Origin: Epiperipatus broadwayi
Taxonomy: Eukaryota; Onychophora; Udeonychophora; Euonychophora; Peripatidae
Assembly (NCBI GenBank): GCA_028023455.1
Contig: JAQFVV010012416.1
Coordinates: 8,687,967 to 8,751,966 of the forward strand
Length of the DNA: 64,000 bases
Direction: 5' to 3'
Made by a program: the position numbers and the translations under genes. A model generated the notes under the pieces. The model was not told the DNA's origin, made no database searches, and worked only from the letters and a program-made list of their open reading frames with translations. Below are positions 47,526 to 59,089 of the stretch, in pieces; positions within the stretch are counted from its first letter, which is position 1, and each line of letters opens with the position of its first letter.

Positions 47526-50455
47526 TGTGCCGGTCGGATTTGTATGTTCACGTAACAAGATCTAGCATCTAGGCAAAAGTACCTCGAATCCAATCATGCA
47601 CAAGATACACAGGTCAGGAACACTCATGAACTCTGCCCTATTTTCCTTTTCCCCAGATCTATAACATTATGAGCAACAATCCCGATGACATCGATTAATT
47701 TACTTCTCATCCGCCAGCATCGATCATCGGAGACACAAAAAGACTCTAGGCTAAACTTATATGATAGAATAACTTAATAACTAGATATATTTTATGAGCA
47801 ATGAAGGCTCATGACCTAGCATATTAATTATGGATTAAGCAGAGATCATCTAGTCATATTTACCATAAGTAATAACTTAATATATTATCTTAACTAAAAG
47901 AAAGCAATGGTTCGAGTTTGATATATATATTTAAGATTTATTAATAACAAAATTATGTCGGGTTATTTACCTACATGAGCCTCGTAAGTATTATAGATAT
48001 GTGTTTGATTCATATTTAACGATAACATTATAATTTGCAGCTATGCCAATATATATAAGTGTGATTTAATGAATAAGCGCTATTAGAATACATTACTGGA
48101 ATACTATTACACCCCCAGAGACGAAAAGAGCATTTACTTAATTTAAGCAATAATAATTTCATAAGCAGATATTACACTTGGTTACATTCAATATTATGAT
48201 TAATTTGAGTTATAGATGATTAATGCATGGGATGGGTAATGAATAATTATATAAATGATACTAAATCTATCGCATTAATACTTATATTAAACTAATGGAA
48301 ATATGTCTGTTTAAAGAAATCATTTCATTACGGCTTATGAATACTTCTGGGTGACTAATAAGACATTGAAAGGTGGTGTGTGCATGGCGGCTGATTGGTT
48401 CGGTCCAATTATGGATCCTGGAGTGTGCTTCATGAATTTTAAGAACGAAGATGACCAATTTCCTCTGCAAACATAGGCAGGGTCGTTTTGACGAATGAAA
48501 GAATCCAAGATTCCCTGGAATGAAGTACAGGTGAATCTTGGATGACGAAGAATGGTCGGCAATGTCATTATCGGGCTGGATTTTTCCAGAGCGATCCCCG
48601 TATAAAGCATGCTTATAAGACTTAGGATGTCCCCAGGGTGGTTTTACAGCCTGGTTTAAGGACATAGAGAATGACGATGGGGCCTGACTTCGCAGATGCC
48701 TCCATGTGAGAAAGAAGCACAAATATATATATACGAAATAGCCTTTATGCACGTAACGCTTAATAATATAATATATAAATATAATTCTAAAGATTATCAA
48801 AACATATTTATTGCCCACAAATTATGAAATATTCGGTGTAATGATATGGCTTCACTAAGCAAACATGGATAATAATTATACTTAAATATAAAACTAAGCT
48901 CTTAAGATCCCCCTCCCCCTTACATTATGTTACTTAATATTATTCATTACTTTTTACACATTTAATAAATCTCAATTTTGGTTAATCAATGCCCTTGTGA
49001 AAATATATAAATGATTACAAAATAAGTGGGTGGTGGTAATGGCTAAGATGGGTTTTTCATATATAATATAATTTAAGAATAAAAGATAGCGCATTATTTA
49101 GGAAGGAGAATGTAAAAAACAGATGTCAAATCTGTTTTTCTACAGTAAACATAAAAAATATAATTAGTTTATTTATCTAAAATCGTGAGCACCTGGGCAA
49201 GTCGAATAAGACTTGTTTTGATCAAATTATAAATTATTTACCCAGTAAATGATGGGTGGGGAAATGAAAATAAATTATATGCTGGCGATTTTAGAATACT
49301 ATTGGCATTTATTTTAAAACATAAATACGTAAATCAAATTGAAAATTGGTTGCCGCTTGAAAATAAAAGAAAAGAAAAACATTATATAGAAGGCTTAATA
49401 TAGATTAGTTATATAGAGTTATAGAATACATATTTGAAGACATTTAATATAGATGATTTAAAATATAAATATTACAGAGAAGGCAGGATTTAGGAATTAT
49501 AAGCGGTCAAAGTACTTTTACCTTGATTATTTGGAAGAGCGTTTCACTAGGAATCAGTCCATCGGGATTATTTCACTAGATCTAGGGTAGCATTATTATT
49601 TGAGATAGCACTTCACTTTCACTGGATAAATATACATAAAGTTCAGTAGTACGGGATGCTTCGTTCATGGGAACAGCATATTAGAATGGAGGGACAAGGT
49701 GAAATTTCCTACTCACAACACATTGAGTGAGAATTAAAACTGGCGTGGAATATGTATAGCACCTTAGTTATTTAATGGTCTCCTCCTTAGTTGATTCAAA
49801 TCCAGCAGTATATATACTTTTATTTTGAAGTAACTTAGCAACTACTGCTGGACCGAAGGCAGTTTAAGCACTTAAGTTTCATCTGGAATAGTTTGACCGG
49901 ATACTCTTATCTAGTAAGATGTTTGAAACAATGCAAGTTTGTTATCAGTTTCTCGAACGATTGTTTTAAAATATATCTTATGATTTTAAAACAAGCTAGC
50001 ATGGACAATTTCCACTAATGGGTTTATTTTATTATTACCAATTTGTAATCTTTTACTTTAATATAAGGGGTCTTCCGGGTAATTGTTTTTCGAGAGACTT
50101 TTTAACAAGATTGCATAATTTCTGGCTACAAAATTATATATGAAAAAATAATAAGTTTCATATATAATACCTTATATATATAATATAACTATTAATACAT
50201 CCGCAATCTCCTACACTGAAATATATAGATATTATTTACACCCGCATACACATGAGAATATTATTAAATAAAATATTTTTAAATTAAAATACATACGTTT
50301 ACAATATTTATGTTATAATACTGAGAAAAGACATATATATATATATATATTAATAGCTATGTATATACGTGTGTAAAGGTGGGTTTGAATACAGTTAGAT
50401 GGTAGGAGATTGGATGTGGGCTGTGAAGCAGGATCTGAGCATCAGATCTTCTTCA
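47526..50455 (+). repeat. 3' LTR of element D
   Basis: About 2.93 kb, a few percent different from the left LTR by eye. Differences cluster in the less AT-rich block. The antisense ORF is longer here (48818-48282, 178 codons). It ends CAGATCTTCTTCA followed by (AT)n. Confidence 0.85.
48282..48818 (-). other. Antisense ORF within D LTR
   Basis: A 178-codon open frame lies opposite to the element's strand; the left LTR has a 145-codon equivalent at 42591-42154 with partly different start and a frame change. The protein is not recognised: it shows no domain, and the hydrophobic start may only reflect AT-rich codons. The two versions diverge at replacement sites as freely as elsewhere, so a coding role is doubtful. 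Confidence 0.2.
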
Positions 50456-52314
50456 ATATATATATATGCACACATATATGTGTGTGATTTCTGAATATAT
50501 TTAAATTGCCCTACAATAATACATGATTAAACTTTTTAACTTATATTTTTAATAGTGCAATTACCTATGCTAGGTTTACTAAAACACATATATATAATTG
50601 CACATGTATATGAATTACAATAATTGATTAATTATATAAATTAAATTCATTTTCTATCATATTTGATAACATATTTAACATACATGTGTGTGCATATTGA
50701 ATTGTAGACACAGAAGTTTACATCATATATTTCATTTTTGTCAAAATAAAATTATTAATTTTATAATACATAATTAGTTATTGATTTAATATATATGTTG
50801 TGCATGTATGTGTTCACATTGACATTTACATATTTCAACCTGACAGAATAAAAAGTTATACAAAGTGTACTTTCCATAATTAATTCCTTGATTAATATTA
50901 AGAGTACATAAAATTCATATATGCATAAGTAATATATAAAACGTAATTTGAATAAGCTATTAAACTTCATTACAGCTTTCCCTTTTTTAAAAAAAAAAGT
51001 ATAGTCAATTTTTGACAGAAAATTTCTTTTTTTTTATCAAGTAACTCTTAACTAATTATAGTTTTTTTTCTTTTTTTAAAAGAAAGTAGTCGTTTTTATG
51101 ACAAGTTATTTTTTGATTGTTGATTAATTAACTATCAATGCTTTTAGAATAGTTTATTCTTTACCTTTTGATTTGTAATTCAAACAAAATTATGCTTGCA
51201 TTTTAAGTTATATATTTTTAATGTCATTTTTTATATGGAATTACCAAAATAATTTCTTTAAAAATATATATATCAAATTGTTTTTCTTTTAGACATTTGA
51301 CTCAAGCTAATTATTCATTTGTTTTACTTTACATTATTAAGTTATAATTTTAAAATTCATTTTAAGGATTTTAAACTAACTCACTAGCTATATGCATGCT
51401 ATGCATTTATCTGCAGTTTCCTGCATGTATAGATAAATAGCAGTATATGTATACCAATTCTTCAAGTTTTCTCTTGGTAAGCATGGTCGTCTGGGTAAGA
51501 TTGGTTTACAGTCACCTTAAGAAAAGAATAATTCAGGTATGGTTGGCATTCTCCCATCTGTCTAGGGATTGATGAGTTTCAGGACAGAAAACTGTCTTGT
51601 TCAGATTTGTAGCTCTAAATTTCAACACAAAGAAGTGGGTCATTCCTTCATGTAAATTCAAACTCCACCATTAAACTATAGAGCAGATGCTTCCTCCTGT
51701 CTTGACTTTAGCTACATCTTAATGGGAGCTCTGTCTAACTCTGCTAGCAAACTGCAGTTAGCTATTTTGCTTCTTAAAATTATTATTAGCCAAGCCTTCT
51801 GGCAAGCTCTTACAAAATATATTTAGCCAGACTCTTCTGGCAAGCTCTTACAAAAACTACAAGCCAAACTAAAATAATCTTTTTATCCAAACCTTTTTAG
51901 ACATGGATTGGGTGATAAAAACACATTAATTAAAAACAGTGTTTTTTAATTTCTCTAATCCCTTTTGAAAATAAGTTTGAAATTTTTTAGCAAAGTGTGA
52001 TATACATGTTTTTACTTAGATAGAAAAATTTACCAATTAATTAAAAGATTTCAAAAATTCCATACTTGTTTTTAAATTCAAAATCAGAATTACATATAAT
52101 ATTTATTAAACCTTTTTAATTGTTTAATTTATAATAAAATTGTATTTTAAATTCAGAACTATTTAATTCTTTTACTGGGATTATTTTATTCCAGGAAAGT
52201 AGAAAATACCTACTAAAATTTTTATCTGTGTTTATTTCTACTTTCCCTTTACTTTTTATATATTTATATGCACATACACTATGTTGCTGTGTGCCATGTA
52301 ACCCAACCATTACA
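50456..52314 (+). repeat. C-family LTR-like repeat, right part
   Basis: The sequence resumes after element D and aligns with about 34150-36021. Shared blocks are AGTATAGTCAATTTTTGACAG near 50998, CACAAAGAAGTGGGTCATT near 51639 and TCTCTAATCCCTTTTGAAAA near 51952. It ends ATGTAACCCAACCATTACA at 52314, then (AT)n. With 40113-41395 it makes a copy of about 3.1 kb. Confidence 0.8.
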
Positions 52315-52410
52315 ATATATATTAATTCATAAATATCCCACTGCAGTGCAAAAATCTCTACAACAGTCTCTCAGAGAAACTGAAATACAAAGTATTACAC
52401 ATCAGGATTG

Positions 52411-52650
52411 TAACTTTCCAGATGGTAATGCTTTTAACACATCATCTGAGAATAGAGTAACTTGCCAGATAATGATTTTAACACCTTCCCATACTTGTTT
52501 ATCCTCTGAAAATAGCTAATAACTTGCTAGATGGTGATGATTTTAACACCTTCTAATACTTGTTTATCCTCTGAGAGTAGCTAGTAACTTGACAGATGGT
52601 GATGATTTTAATACCATTCCATATTTGTTCATCCTCTGAGAATAGTTAAA
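52411..52650. repeat. Tandem repeat, about 62-65-bp unit
   Basis: About 3.7 units with AACTTG(A/C)CAGATGGTGATGA, TTTTAACACC and TTATCCTCTGAGA. Starts near 52411, 52460, 52521 and 52586. No coding content is seen. Confidence 0.85.
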
Positions 52651-53525
52651 TATCCATTTTCTAAATAAATAGTTAGCTGAGTTGAATATGGACTTTTACC
52701 TAAAAGAAAATCTTAAGCTTCAATCAAACTTTTTTCAGGATTACTCAGTTTTGATTCAAACTTAGGGCAATCCTCATCCCAAAATAGATTGTCTATTTAG
52801 TATATCTACATAATTATTTATAACAAGATTTAATTGTGGCTTTAAAAATATATATTTATGTTGTTCAATATTTTGTTTTTACAATTATATATAATTTCCT
52901 TCTTTTGATTTTTCAATTAATAAAGATCCACTTAACACAACAAAATGAAGTGGTGTTAGCAATATGTAACAAGGTAAGAAAAAAGACCAAGGATTAATAG
53001 TGTTGGATAATATAATGTTAGAATGGAATTTGGTTTTATATGATGATTTAAGCTAGTTGACATTACAAATCTACATATTAGTATCAACATACATTAGCAT
53101 AATATTCTGTGTTTCTTATTTAATAAAATAGATAATTCTAAGGCAGTATGTAACTTTCTTATACTAAATGTTTCATGTATATAAGTAGAGGAATTTGAAC
53201 TCCGGATTTTTCATTCTATCCATCCTCCATAAAAGGTACATTATTAAATTGAGTACAATTACTTAATTCACTGGCATTTGTTTGTTTAAAAAAATTATTT
53301 GTTCTAAAAGGACTTATATTGAAAGAATCTCCAAGAATCAAATATTTACCTTTGTGTTCTACTTTGATCCAAAGTTGGCATCACATTAAATCGTAGAGCC
53401 TTATTAAGACTTAAGATTATTTAAAAATGCAAAAAAAAAATATATTTTGAGATATGTGTTTTATAACTAGTCATCAGTTTTTTTAAATAGCGAGCAAATA
53501 ATCTACAACTAAGCTTGCAAATTAA
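52651..53525. other. Intron, no recognisable element
   Basis: AT-rich intron. No gene or repeat with partners in the window was found. Confidence 0.55.
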
Positions 53526-53529
53526 TACA

Positions 53530-53790
53530 CTATACAGGCTTAAACCTGCATATATATATGTGTGTGTGTGTGTGTAATGTCTGCGGGATTCGAACTCAGA
53601 CTTTCACACGAACCTCAACTCTCCATGTCATCTCTTATTGCTGACCCACCTGATCACACACATGTTGAAAAGATAAATAATCATCAATAACCGTATTTCG
53701 TGCTAAACCAGCACTCATCAGTTGCTCCAGATTATGATCTCCACACATATATACAATCAGTGCTTAATTAAGCCTGCATTAGAAAAACCA
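53530..53790 (-). mobile_element. Family G SINE-like element with intact hammerhead
   Basis: This 5'-truncated copy is on the minus strand. It contains hammerhead 53677-53735, then GGTGGGTCAGCAATAAGAGA, a tRNA-like end AAAGTCTGAGTTCGAATCCC, and terminates AGGTTTAAGCCTGTATAG. A (TG)n expansion at 53560-53575 separates the tRNA-like part from the terminal hairpin. GAGTTCGAATCCC is a canonical B box. Confidence 0.7.
53677..53735 (-). ncRNA. Hammerhead ribozyme motif, family G, best copy
   Basis: The minus strand reads CTGATGA, GTGCT, GGTTT, AGCAC, GAAA. This is the textbook core with a perfect 5-bp stem II including the favoured G-C closing pair. Stem III (ATACGGTT) has one mismatch compared with ATACGTAT in the copy at 25131. 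Stem I keeps CAA/TTG and the outer TAATC/GATTA pairing. The core match is much better than chance. Confidence 0.8.
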
Positions 53791-53795
53791 TCTAT

Positions 53796-54820
53796 ATATA
53801 TATATAAGATTGATTTCATATTGAATAATAGATTTACTTTGCCATGAATGTGGGCACATAACAATCGAAAATACATTTGGATAATTACTGATGTTTGAAA
53901 ATATTATGAACTCTGAAATAAAATCGTAAACATTAATGCCAAAATTACGATATAAAATTTGTAAGATTAAAAAAATTTGAATAACATTCAATAGCATGAA
54001 TTTAAAGTATTTCACTGAATTATAAAAAAAAATGTTTCAAATAAATTGTAATTATAATTATTCTCAAAGAGATAATGCTTTTTTAAACAAAATGACAAGA
54101 CTATTAAAATAAAAATTTCAATAAAAGAAAGGAAGCGAAAATCAATTAAACATTAGGCAGTAGAAATTTCTTCGTAATTTTTGCTTATAAATAAAGAAAA
54201 AAATACTAGATGTATTGATATTATAAAGATGGAAAATTAACATGTAATAAGAGTTTGATAACCGTAATGACTAACATAAAAAATGAAATAAAATATTAAA
54301 AATGAAAATAAATTTTCTTAATAAAGTATTATAAGGCTGATATTGAGAATAACGAAAAAAGTTCATGACCGTAGTATGTGAAAAAAGAAAAAAAAAGACA
54401 AAGCGATAAAATTATTCTTTAAAAAATAATTTTATTTCTGCTAAATAAGAATATTTATAAATGACAATTTTTTTCTTTTCTGTGACTAAAACATCAAATA
54501 CGGTAATTTGATCATTTCTGGGTCTTTTTAATAAGCTTTTATGGGGGGGGGGGGGACCGAGAATATTGGCTTATTTAGCTGCATGGTACCTTGAACTAAC
54601 AGATCAGGACATATGAAGTACCTTCTCAAAATAATTTACTACTAATTATAACGTTTACTCCAGATGAGTAAAGAATCTATGCAACTTGTGAAGAGCTTAA
54701 AAATTTAAGTGTAGAAATATTCTTATAAAGTTTTTTGATAATTTATTCTTATAAAGTTAAACTTAATTTCAAGTATTTAGAAAAAAAATTTGTGAATCAA
54801 CTGTCCTAAAAAAATGGATA
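53796..54820. other. Intron, no recognisable element
   Basis: AT-rich intron with an uninterrupted G tract at about 54544-54555. No gene is seen. Confidence 0.55.
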
Positions 54821-54821
54821 G

Positions 54822-54890
54822 TTGTGAGTTTTCAAGTAAACCATGATGGCAACCCATATTTTTGATAAATGTACAGTTTCGGGGGCCTAT
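54822..54890. repeat. Left arm of inverted repeat bracketing the RTE element
   Basis: GTGAGTTTTCAAGTAAACCA and the following TGATGGCA match the reverse complement of 58697-58770 (AAGATGGCA there). Similarity fades over about 75 bp. Confidence 0.7.
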
Positions 54891-55461
54891 AATCTATTGA
54901 AAATATGTTTTTTGTTAAATTGAAATAAAATCAATAAATCCAGACCGTTAAATTTTAAAAAGAGGAATAAATTCCAATAAATTTCATTAAAAAGCTTTAT
55001 TTCAATTTTTTTTTTTTTGCTTGAGTTTGCTATTAACTGAAAGGAGACCTTAAAGGAACTGAGCAGGGCAAATTTCTAATGTCCACTCCATACGTTCTTG
55101 TCATTGCAGCTGTTATTACTATGTGATTATTCATATAGTATATGAACATGGATGGGCTGCTCACCAACACGCATTAACCAGGGTGGTGAGTTTATTGACT
55201 TTTTATCTTTGAGTTTAAGATCAAGAAACACCATGGTCTTTTTTCTCAGTTGCCTGATAAGGCAGAATGAATGTTTGTGTAAATGATATTTTCCCAATAG
55301 ATATATACAATTATAACAGACAAAAAATAAATCATGGCCCTTATTTCCAGGAGGCTGTAAAATCACCAACCATGGCAGCGGTTGGTGGCCGAAGGCGGAG
55401 AGTGCTAAGAATCCCCTGATTGTGTACCCAGGCTGCCATTTGATGATGACTTTTTATTTAA

Positions 55462-55964
55462 GTACTTACAACTGCAGATCACTTTCAAGTGAAGGAAGTT
55501 TGCAAAAATTAGAAGAAGAACTGTCTTATATTAAATGGGACATTATTGGACTTTTGTGAAGTTAGAAGAAAAGGTGAAGAGACAATTGATTTAAAAAGTG
55601 GACATGTACTATATTATAAAGGCACAAATATTGGAAATACAAGTGGAGTAGAATTCATTATAAATAAAAAAAATGGAAGAATAACATTGTGGAGATTGAT
55701 GGTGTATTAAACAGAGTGGCAAGATTAGTTATATAACTTAATAGCAGATACCAAATGCAGATAATTCAGGTTTATGCCCCAACAAGGGCTCATAGTGATG
55801 AAATAGTAGAAGATTTTTATATGGATGTACAAAAGGCTTTCGATCAGAGTAAACAACATTTTAAAATTGTTATGGGAGACTTTAATGCTAGAATTGGTAA
55901 ACAAATGAAAGATGAAAGTGCTGTAGGTAATTTTGGTTATGGTAATAGAAATGAGAGGACATAG
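55462..55964 (+). pseudogene. RTE endonuclease domain, broken
   Basis: Apurinic-type endonuclease that would nick target DNA for insertion. Visible blocks are TYNCRSLSSEG, EEELSYIKWDIIGL, EVRRKGEETIDLKSGHVLYY, then in another frame QIIQVYAPTRAHSDE and FKIVMGDFNARIG (catalytic GDFNA, about 55876-55893). The continuation RLVEFAENQKLYIMN and WTWKHPNEG...MDYIM lies after a frameshift near 55962. The order and spacing fit an RTE endonuclease of normal size. Confidence 0.75.
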
Positions 55965-56073
55965 ACTAGTGGAGTTTGCTGAAAATCAAAAACTTTATAT
56001 TATGAATTATTTTTTTAAGAAAAATGTTAAAAGGTAATGGACATGGAAGCATCCCAATGAAGGTACAGCAGAA

Positions 56074-56694
56074 ATGGATTATATTATGACTAACAGAAAA
56101 TACATATTTCAAGATTGTAATGTTCTTAATAAATTTAACACAGGAATTGATCATCGATTAGTAAGATGTAAGATGCGTGGTAATGCAAAACTAGAGAGAC
56201 AAAAATTATTAAGAAAAACAATTTTTGCAGTTGATATTCCTAATCTTCAGAAACATTCTGATGAATTTAAATTAGAACTTACTAATCGGTTTCAAATATT
56301 AGTAGATTTTGAACATGATTCAGATTTGAATGAAATTAATATGAATATAACTGATACACTTTTAAAAACTGCAACAAAGATAGCTGGTAGAAAAAAGCAG
56401 CAATTGACCAATAAAATTTCTACTAGGACTAGAAAATTTATGAAAAAAAGAAGGAATATGAAGATATACAAAAATGATGCATTAAAAAGGATTGAATATC
56501 TCGAATTTTGTAAAATAGTGCAGAAAAGAGTTGAAAATGATATAAGAAAATTTAACTGTGAACTAGCAAGGAAAGCTGTAGAAGAAAATAAAAGTCTAAA
56601 GAATGTAAAACAACATCTTAGTATTGGTAGGAAATTTATATCTGCAATAAAAAAAAAGATGGAATTATTACTAAAAAGAGAGATGACATTATGA
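56074..56694 (+). pseudogene. RTE linker between endonuclease and reverse transcriptase
   Basis: This 206-codon frame starts with DYIMTNRKYIFQDCNVLN and TGIDHRLVRCK, the end of the endonuclease (the IDHR motif corresponds to the catalytic SDHxxV block). A lysine-rich linker follows. It breaks by frameshift just before the reverse transcriptase. Confidence 0.75.
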
Positions 56695-56769
56695 AATGGG
56701 TAGAAGACTTATCAATAATTATATAGTAAGAAAGAACAAGTACCTCCTATTTCTATTACATCTTCTGAA

Positions 56770-57057
56770 TTGCCCATAATTTTAAATGAAGAAGTGAAAC
56801 ATGCAATTAAATGTATGAAGAAAGGAAAGGCTCCAGGTAATGATGGAATTATAATTGATATATTAAAAGACGCAGGTGAAGAAATAGAAATTTTTTTAGC
56901 AAAGTTATATACCAAATGTCTAAATGATAAAGATGTACCAGATAATTGGAAGAATGCAGTAATAATATTAATAATTAAAAAAGGTGATAAAGAAGATATT
57001 AGAAATTACAGACCTATCAGCCTTTCATCAGTTTTATACAAAATTTTACCAAGATAA
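56770..57057 (+). pseudogene. RTE reverse transcriptase, N-terminal part
   Basis: Shows EVKHAIKCMKKGKAPGNDGI (the conserved KAPGxDGI motif), then a VPDNWKNAVIILIIKKGDK and NYRPISLSSVLYKI block. The frame ends just downstream. Reading continues in another frame (ITTRLQRTLDFHQPREQAGF) to the ORF at 57187. Confidence 0.85.
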
Positions 57058-57186
57058 TTACAACTCGTCTACAAAGAACATTGGATTTCCACCAACCAAG
57101 GGAACAAGCTGGATTTAAAAGTGATTTTAGTACAGTAGATCATATCCAGGTATTGAGACAAGTTATAGAAAGCAAAAAATGAATAT

Positions 57187-58269
57187 GTGTTGTTATTATG
57201 TTTTGGATTTGTAGATTATGAAAAGGCATTTGATTCTATAAACATTTCTTCAGTGATTAAAGCATTGGATCATCAAGGTATAGATCCAGGATATTGTCAT
57301 ATTTTAAAGAATATTTATAAAAATGCAACAGCAACAATTAGATTACATAATGATACTGGGAAAGTCAACATTGAGAAAGGTGTAAGACAAGGTGACTCCA
57401 TATCTCCAAAACTTTTTACAGCAGTGCTGCAAGAAGTATTTTGTGGATTAAAATGGGAAACCAAAGGAGTGAAAGTAAATGGAGAGTATTTAAGTCATTT
57501 AGATTTCGCAGATGATGTAGTTGTTTTTGCAAATAATGCTTCAGAGCTGCAGGAAATGTTGCAGGAGTTATCAGATGAAAGTAGGAAAGTAGGACTAAAG
57601 ATAAATGTTAAAAAGACTAAAGTAATGTTTAATCGATTTGCTCAAAATATGAAAATAAAGATTGATTATGATGAATTAGAAGAAGTTAACAGTTACAAAT
57701 ACCTTGGTCAGATTATTAATACAGATGGAAACATAATGGATGGAATTAATCATAGAATTAAACTTGGTTGGAGTGCTTTTGGTAGAAATAACTTGATACT
57801 AAAAGGAAATATGCCTATGTGTTTGAAAAGAAAGGTTTTTAACAAATGTGTTTTACCAGTTCTTACTTATGGATCTGAGACTTGGACACTTAATAGAAGA
57901 GCAATACAGAGACTTCAGACCACTCAAAGAAGTATGGAGAGATGCATGTTGGGAGTAACAAGAAGAGATCGAAAACGCAATGTATGGGTAAGAGAACAAA
58001 CAGGTGTTACTGACCTCATTGAAAAAATTAAAAGATTGAAGTGGAGTTGGGCTGGACATATTGCTAGAAGAGATGATAATAGATGGACAATTGAAATCTT
58101 AAACTGGATTCCAAGAGATTGTAAAAGACCCAGAAAAAGACCACATGTGAGATGGATGGATGAAATAAGAAAGTGTGAAGGGGTGATGTGGAGAAGAGAA
58201 GCTAAAGATCGAAGAAGATGGATCAAACTTGGAGAGACCTTCATCCTGCAGTGGATTGATAATGGTTGA
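57187..58269 (+). pseudogene. RTE reverse transcriptase, catalytic and C-terminal part
   Basis: A 360-codon uninterrupted frame. Motif A FVDYEKAFDSIN (residues about 7-18), motif B GVRQGDSISPKLFTAVL (about 67-83) and motif C FADDVVVFAN (about 109-118) are all intact. It is followed by the C-terminal RTE region with LPVLTYGSETWTL, GHIARRDDNRW and a basic PRKRPHVRWMDEI. The first ATG is not the natural start because the frame enters from the upstream fragment. It is the best-preserved transposon protein in the window but cannot be made as a full product. Confidence 0.88.
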
Positions 58270-58696
58270 TGATGATAATGATAATTATAACGTAGGAACT
58301 GATGAATAGCTCTTAACATTTTTGTACTTTGGTTTAATTGAGCATGTTTTTTTTTTTTGTCAGCAGTTTTTTTATTAATTTTCATGAGATAAAAATTTGG
58401 GATTTTCTTTTCACAGAATGTAATGCAGTGAACTATTTCTAAAGATACAGAATCCTGCTCTCCTGAAAAGTGTGTGTTAATGGTTATGATATGATTGCAC
58501 ACTGCTAAGTGTAAACATTGTATTTATTTATTTATTTTTCATTTTTCTGTTAATAAGTTAATAATAAAAAAAGAAGTGTAAATATTGTAATAATTTTTCC
58601 ACAATGATTTCTTCTTGTAAAATAATAATAATAAATAAAATGTAATTATTAAATACATTTCCTAGCAGGCATTTTTTTTGTAATCATTGGGGGAAG

Positions 58697-58770
58697 GGAG
58701 AAGGCTGAAACCATAGATTTGTTAAAAATGCAGGCTGCCATCTTGGTTTACTTGAAAACTCACAAATACA
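58697..58770. repeat. Right arm of inverted repeat bracketing the RTE element
   Basis: GCTGCCATCTTGGTTTACTT and GAAAACTCACAAATAC mirror 54822-54890. It lies about 410 bp beyond the RTE 3' end. Confidence 0.7.
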
Positions 58771-59085
58771 AAAAAATGTAATATAGGATAGAAGAGAGAT
58801 TAGAATACAAAATATTTGCTATAAAAAGTAATAACAATTTTTTATAAGTAATAGGTTGAAATAAAAAAAAAGATAAAATGTGAATCTATTAAAGAAACAA
58901 GATACTATAAGAAGATGTATGGCTGACAATTCAAAACATTTATAGTATCAAGGTAGTTTGCCAGTTATTGTTTTTTGCATAGATATGAGTAATGAGCTAT
59001 TTTTTTATAGCTTATGTATGGTTTTGAATTATCAACTTTGCTGCATGTATCTGATTGGTACACATCTTTTAGATAATATATGTAT
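58771..59085. other. Intron, no recognisable element
   Basis: AT-rich; no gene is seen. Confidence 0.55.
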
Positions 59086-59089
59086 ACAA

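Larger units (their letters stand above)
41396..50455 (+). mobile_element. Non-autonomous LTR retrotransposon D (long LTRs, non-coding interior)
   Basis: Two direct repeats of about 2.93-2.94 kb bracket a 3.19-kb interior. Both start TGTGC(T/C)GGT and end TCTTCA or TCTGCTTCA. A purine-only tract (47505-47523) lies two bases before the right repeat, as expected for the plus-strand priming site. Both outer edges are (TA)n, and C-family sequence continues on both sides, so it inserted into a pre-existing C copy. The interior has no gag or pol but many tandem repeats. This fits a large retrotransposon derivative that would depend on proteins from a relative. Confidence 0.8.
55375..58285 (+). mobile_element. 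RTE-like non-LTR retrotransposon, frameshifted
   Basis: A nearly complete LINE of about 2.9 kb with endonuclease and reverse transcriptase in order and a 3' end made of short TGATGATGATAATGA-type repeats, which is typical of RTE elements. At least four frame breaks (about 55557, 55962, 56690, 57055) make it non-functional. Endonuclease blocks: TYNCRSL, DIIGL and the start of EVRRKGEET (about 55465-55590). The RTE-like GHIARRDDNRW and PRKRPHVRWMDEI blocks are at the C-terminus. The 5' boundary is approximate. Confidence 0.85.

Noticed and set aside
57924-58502. 192-codon minus-strand ORF
   Set aside because: Antisense shadow of the RTE reverse transcriptase; the plus frame has all catalytic motifs.
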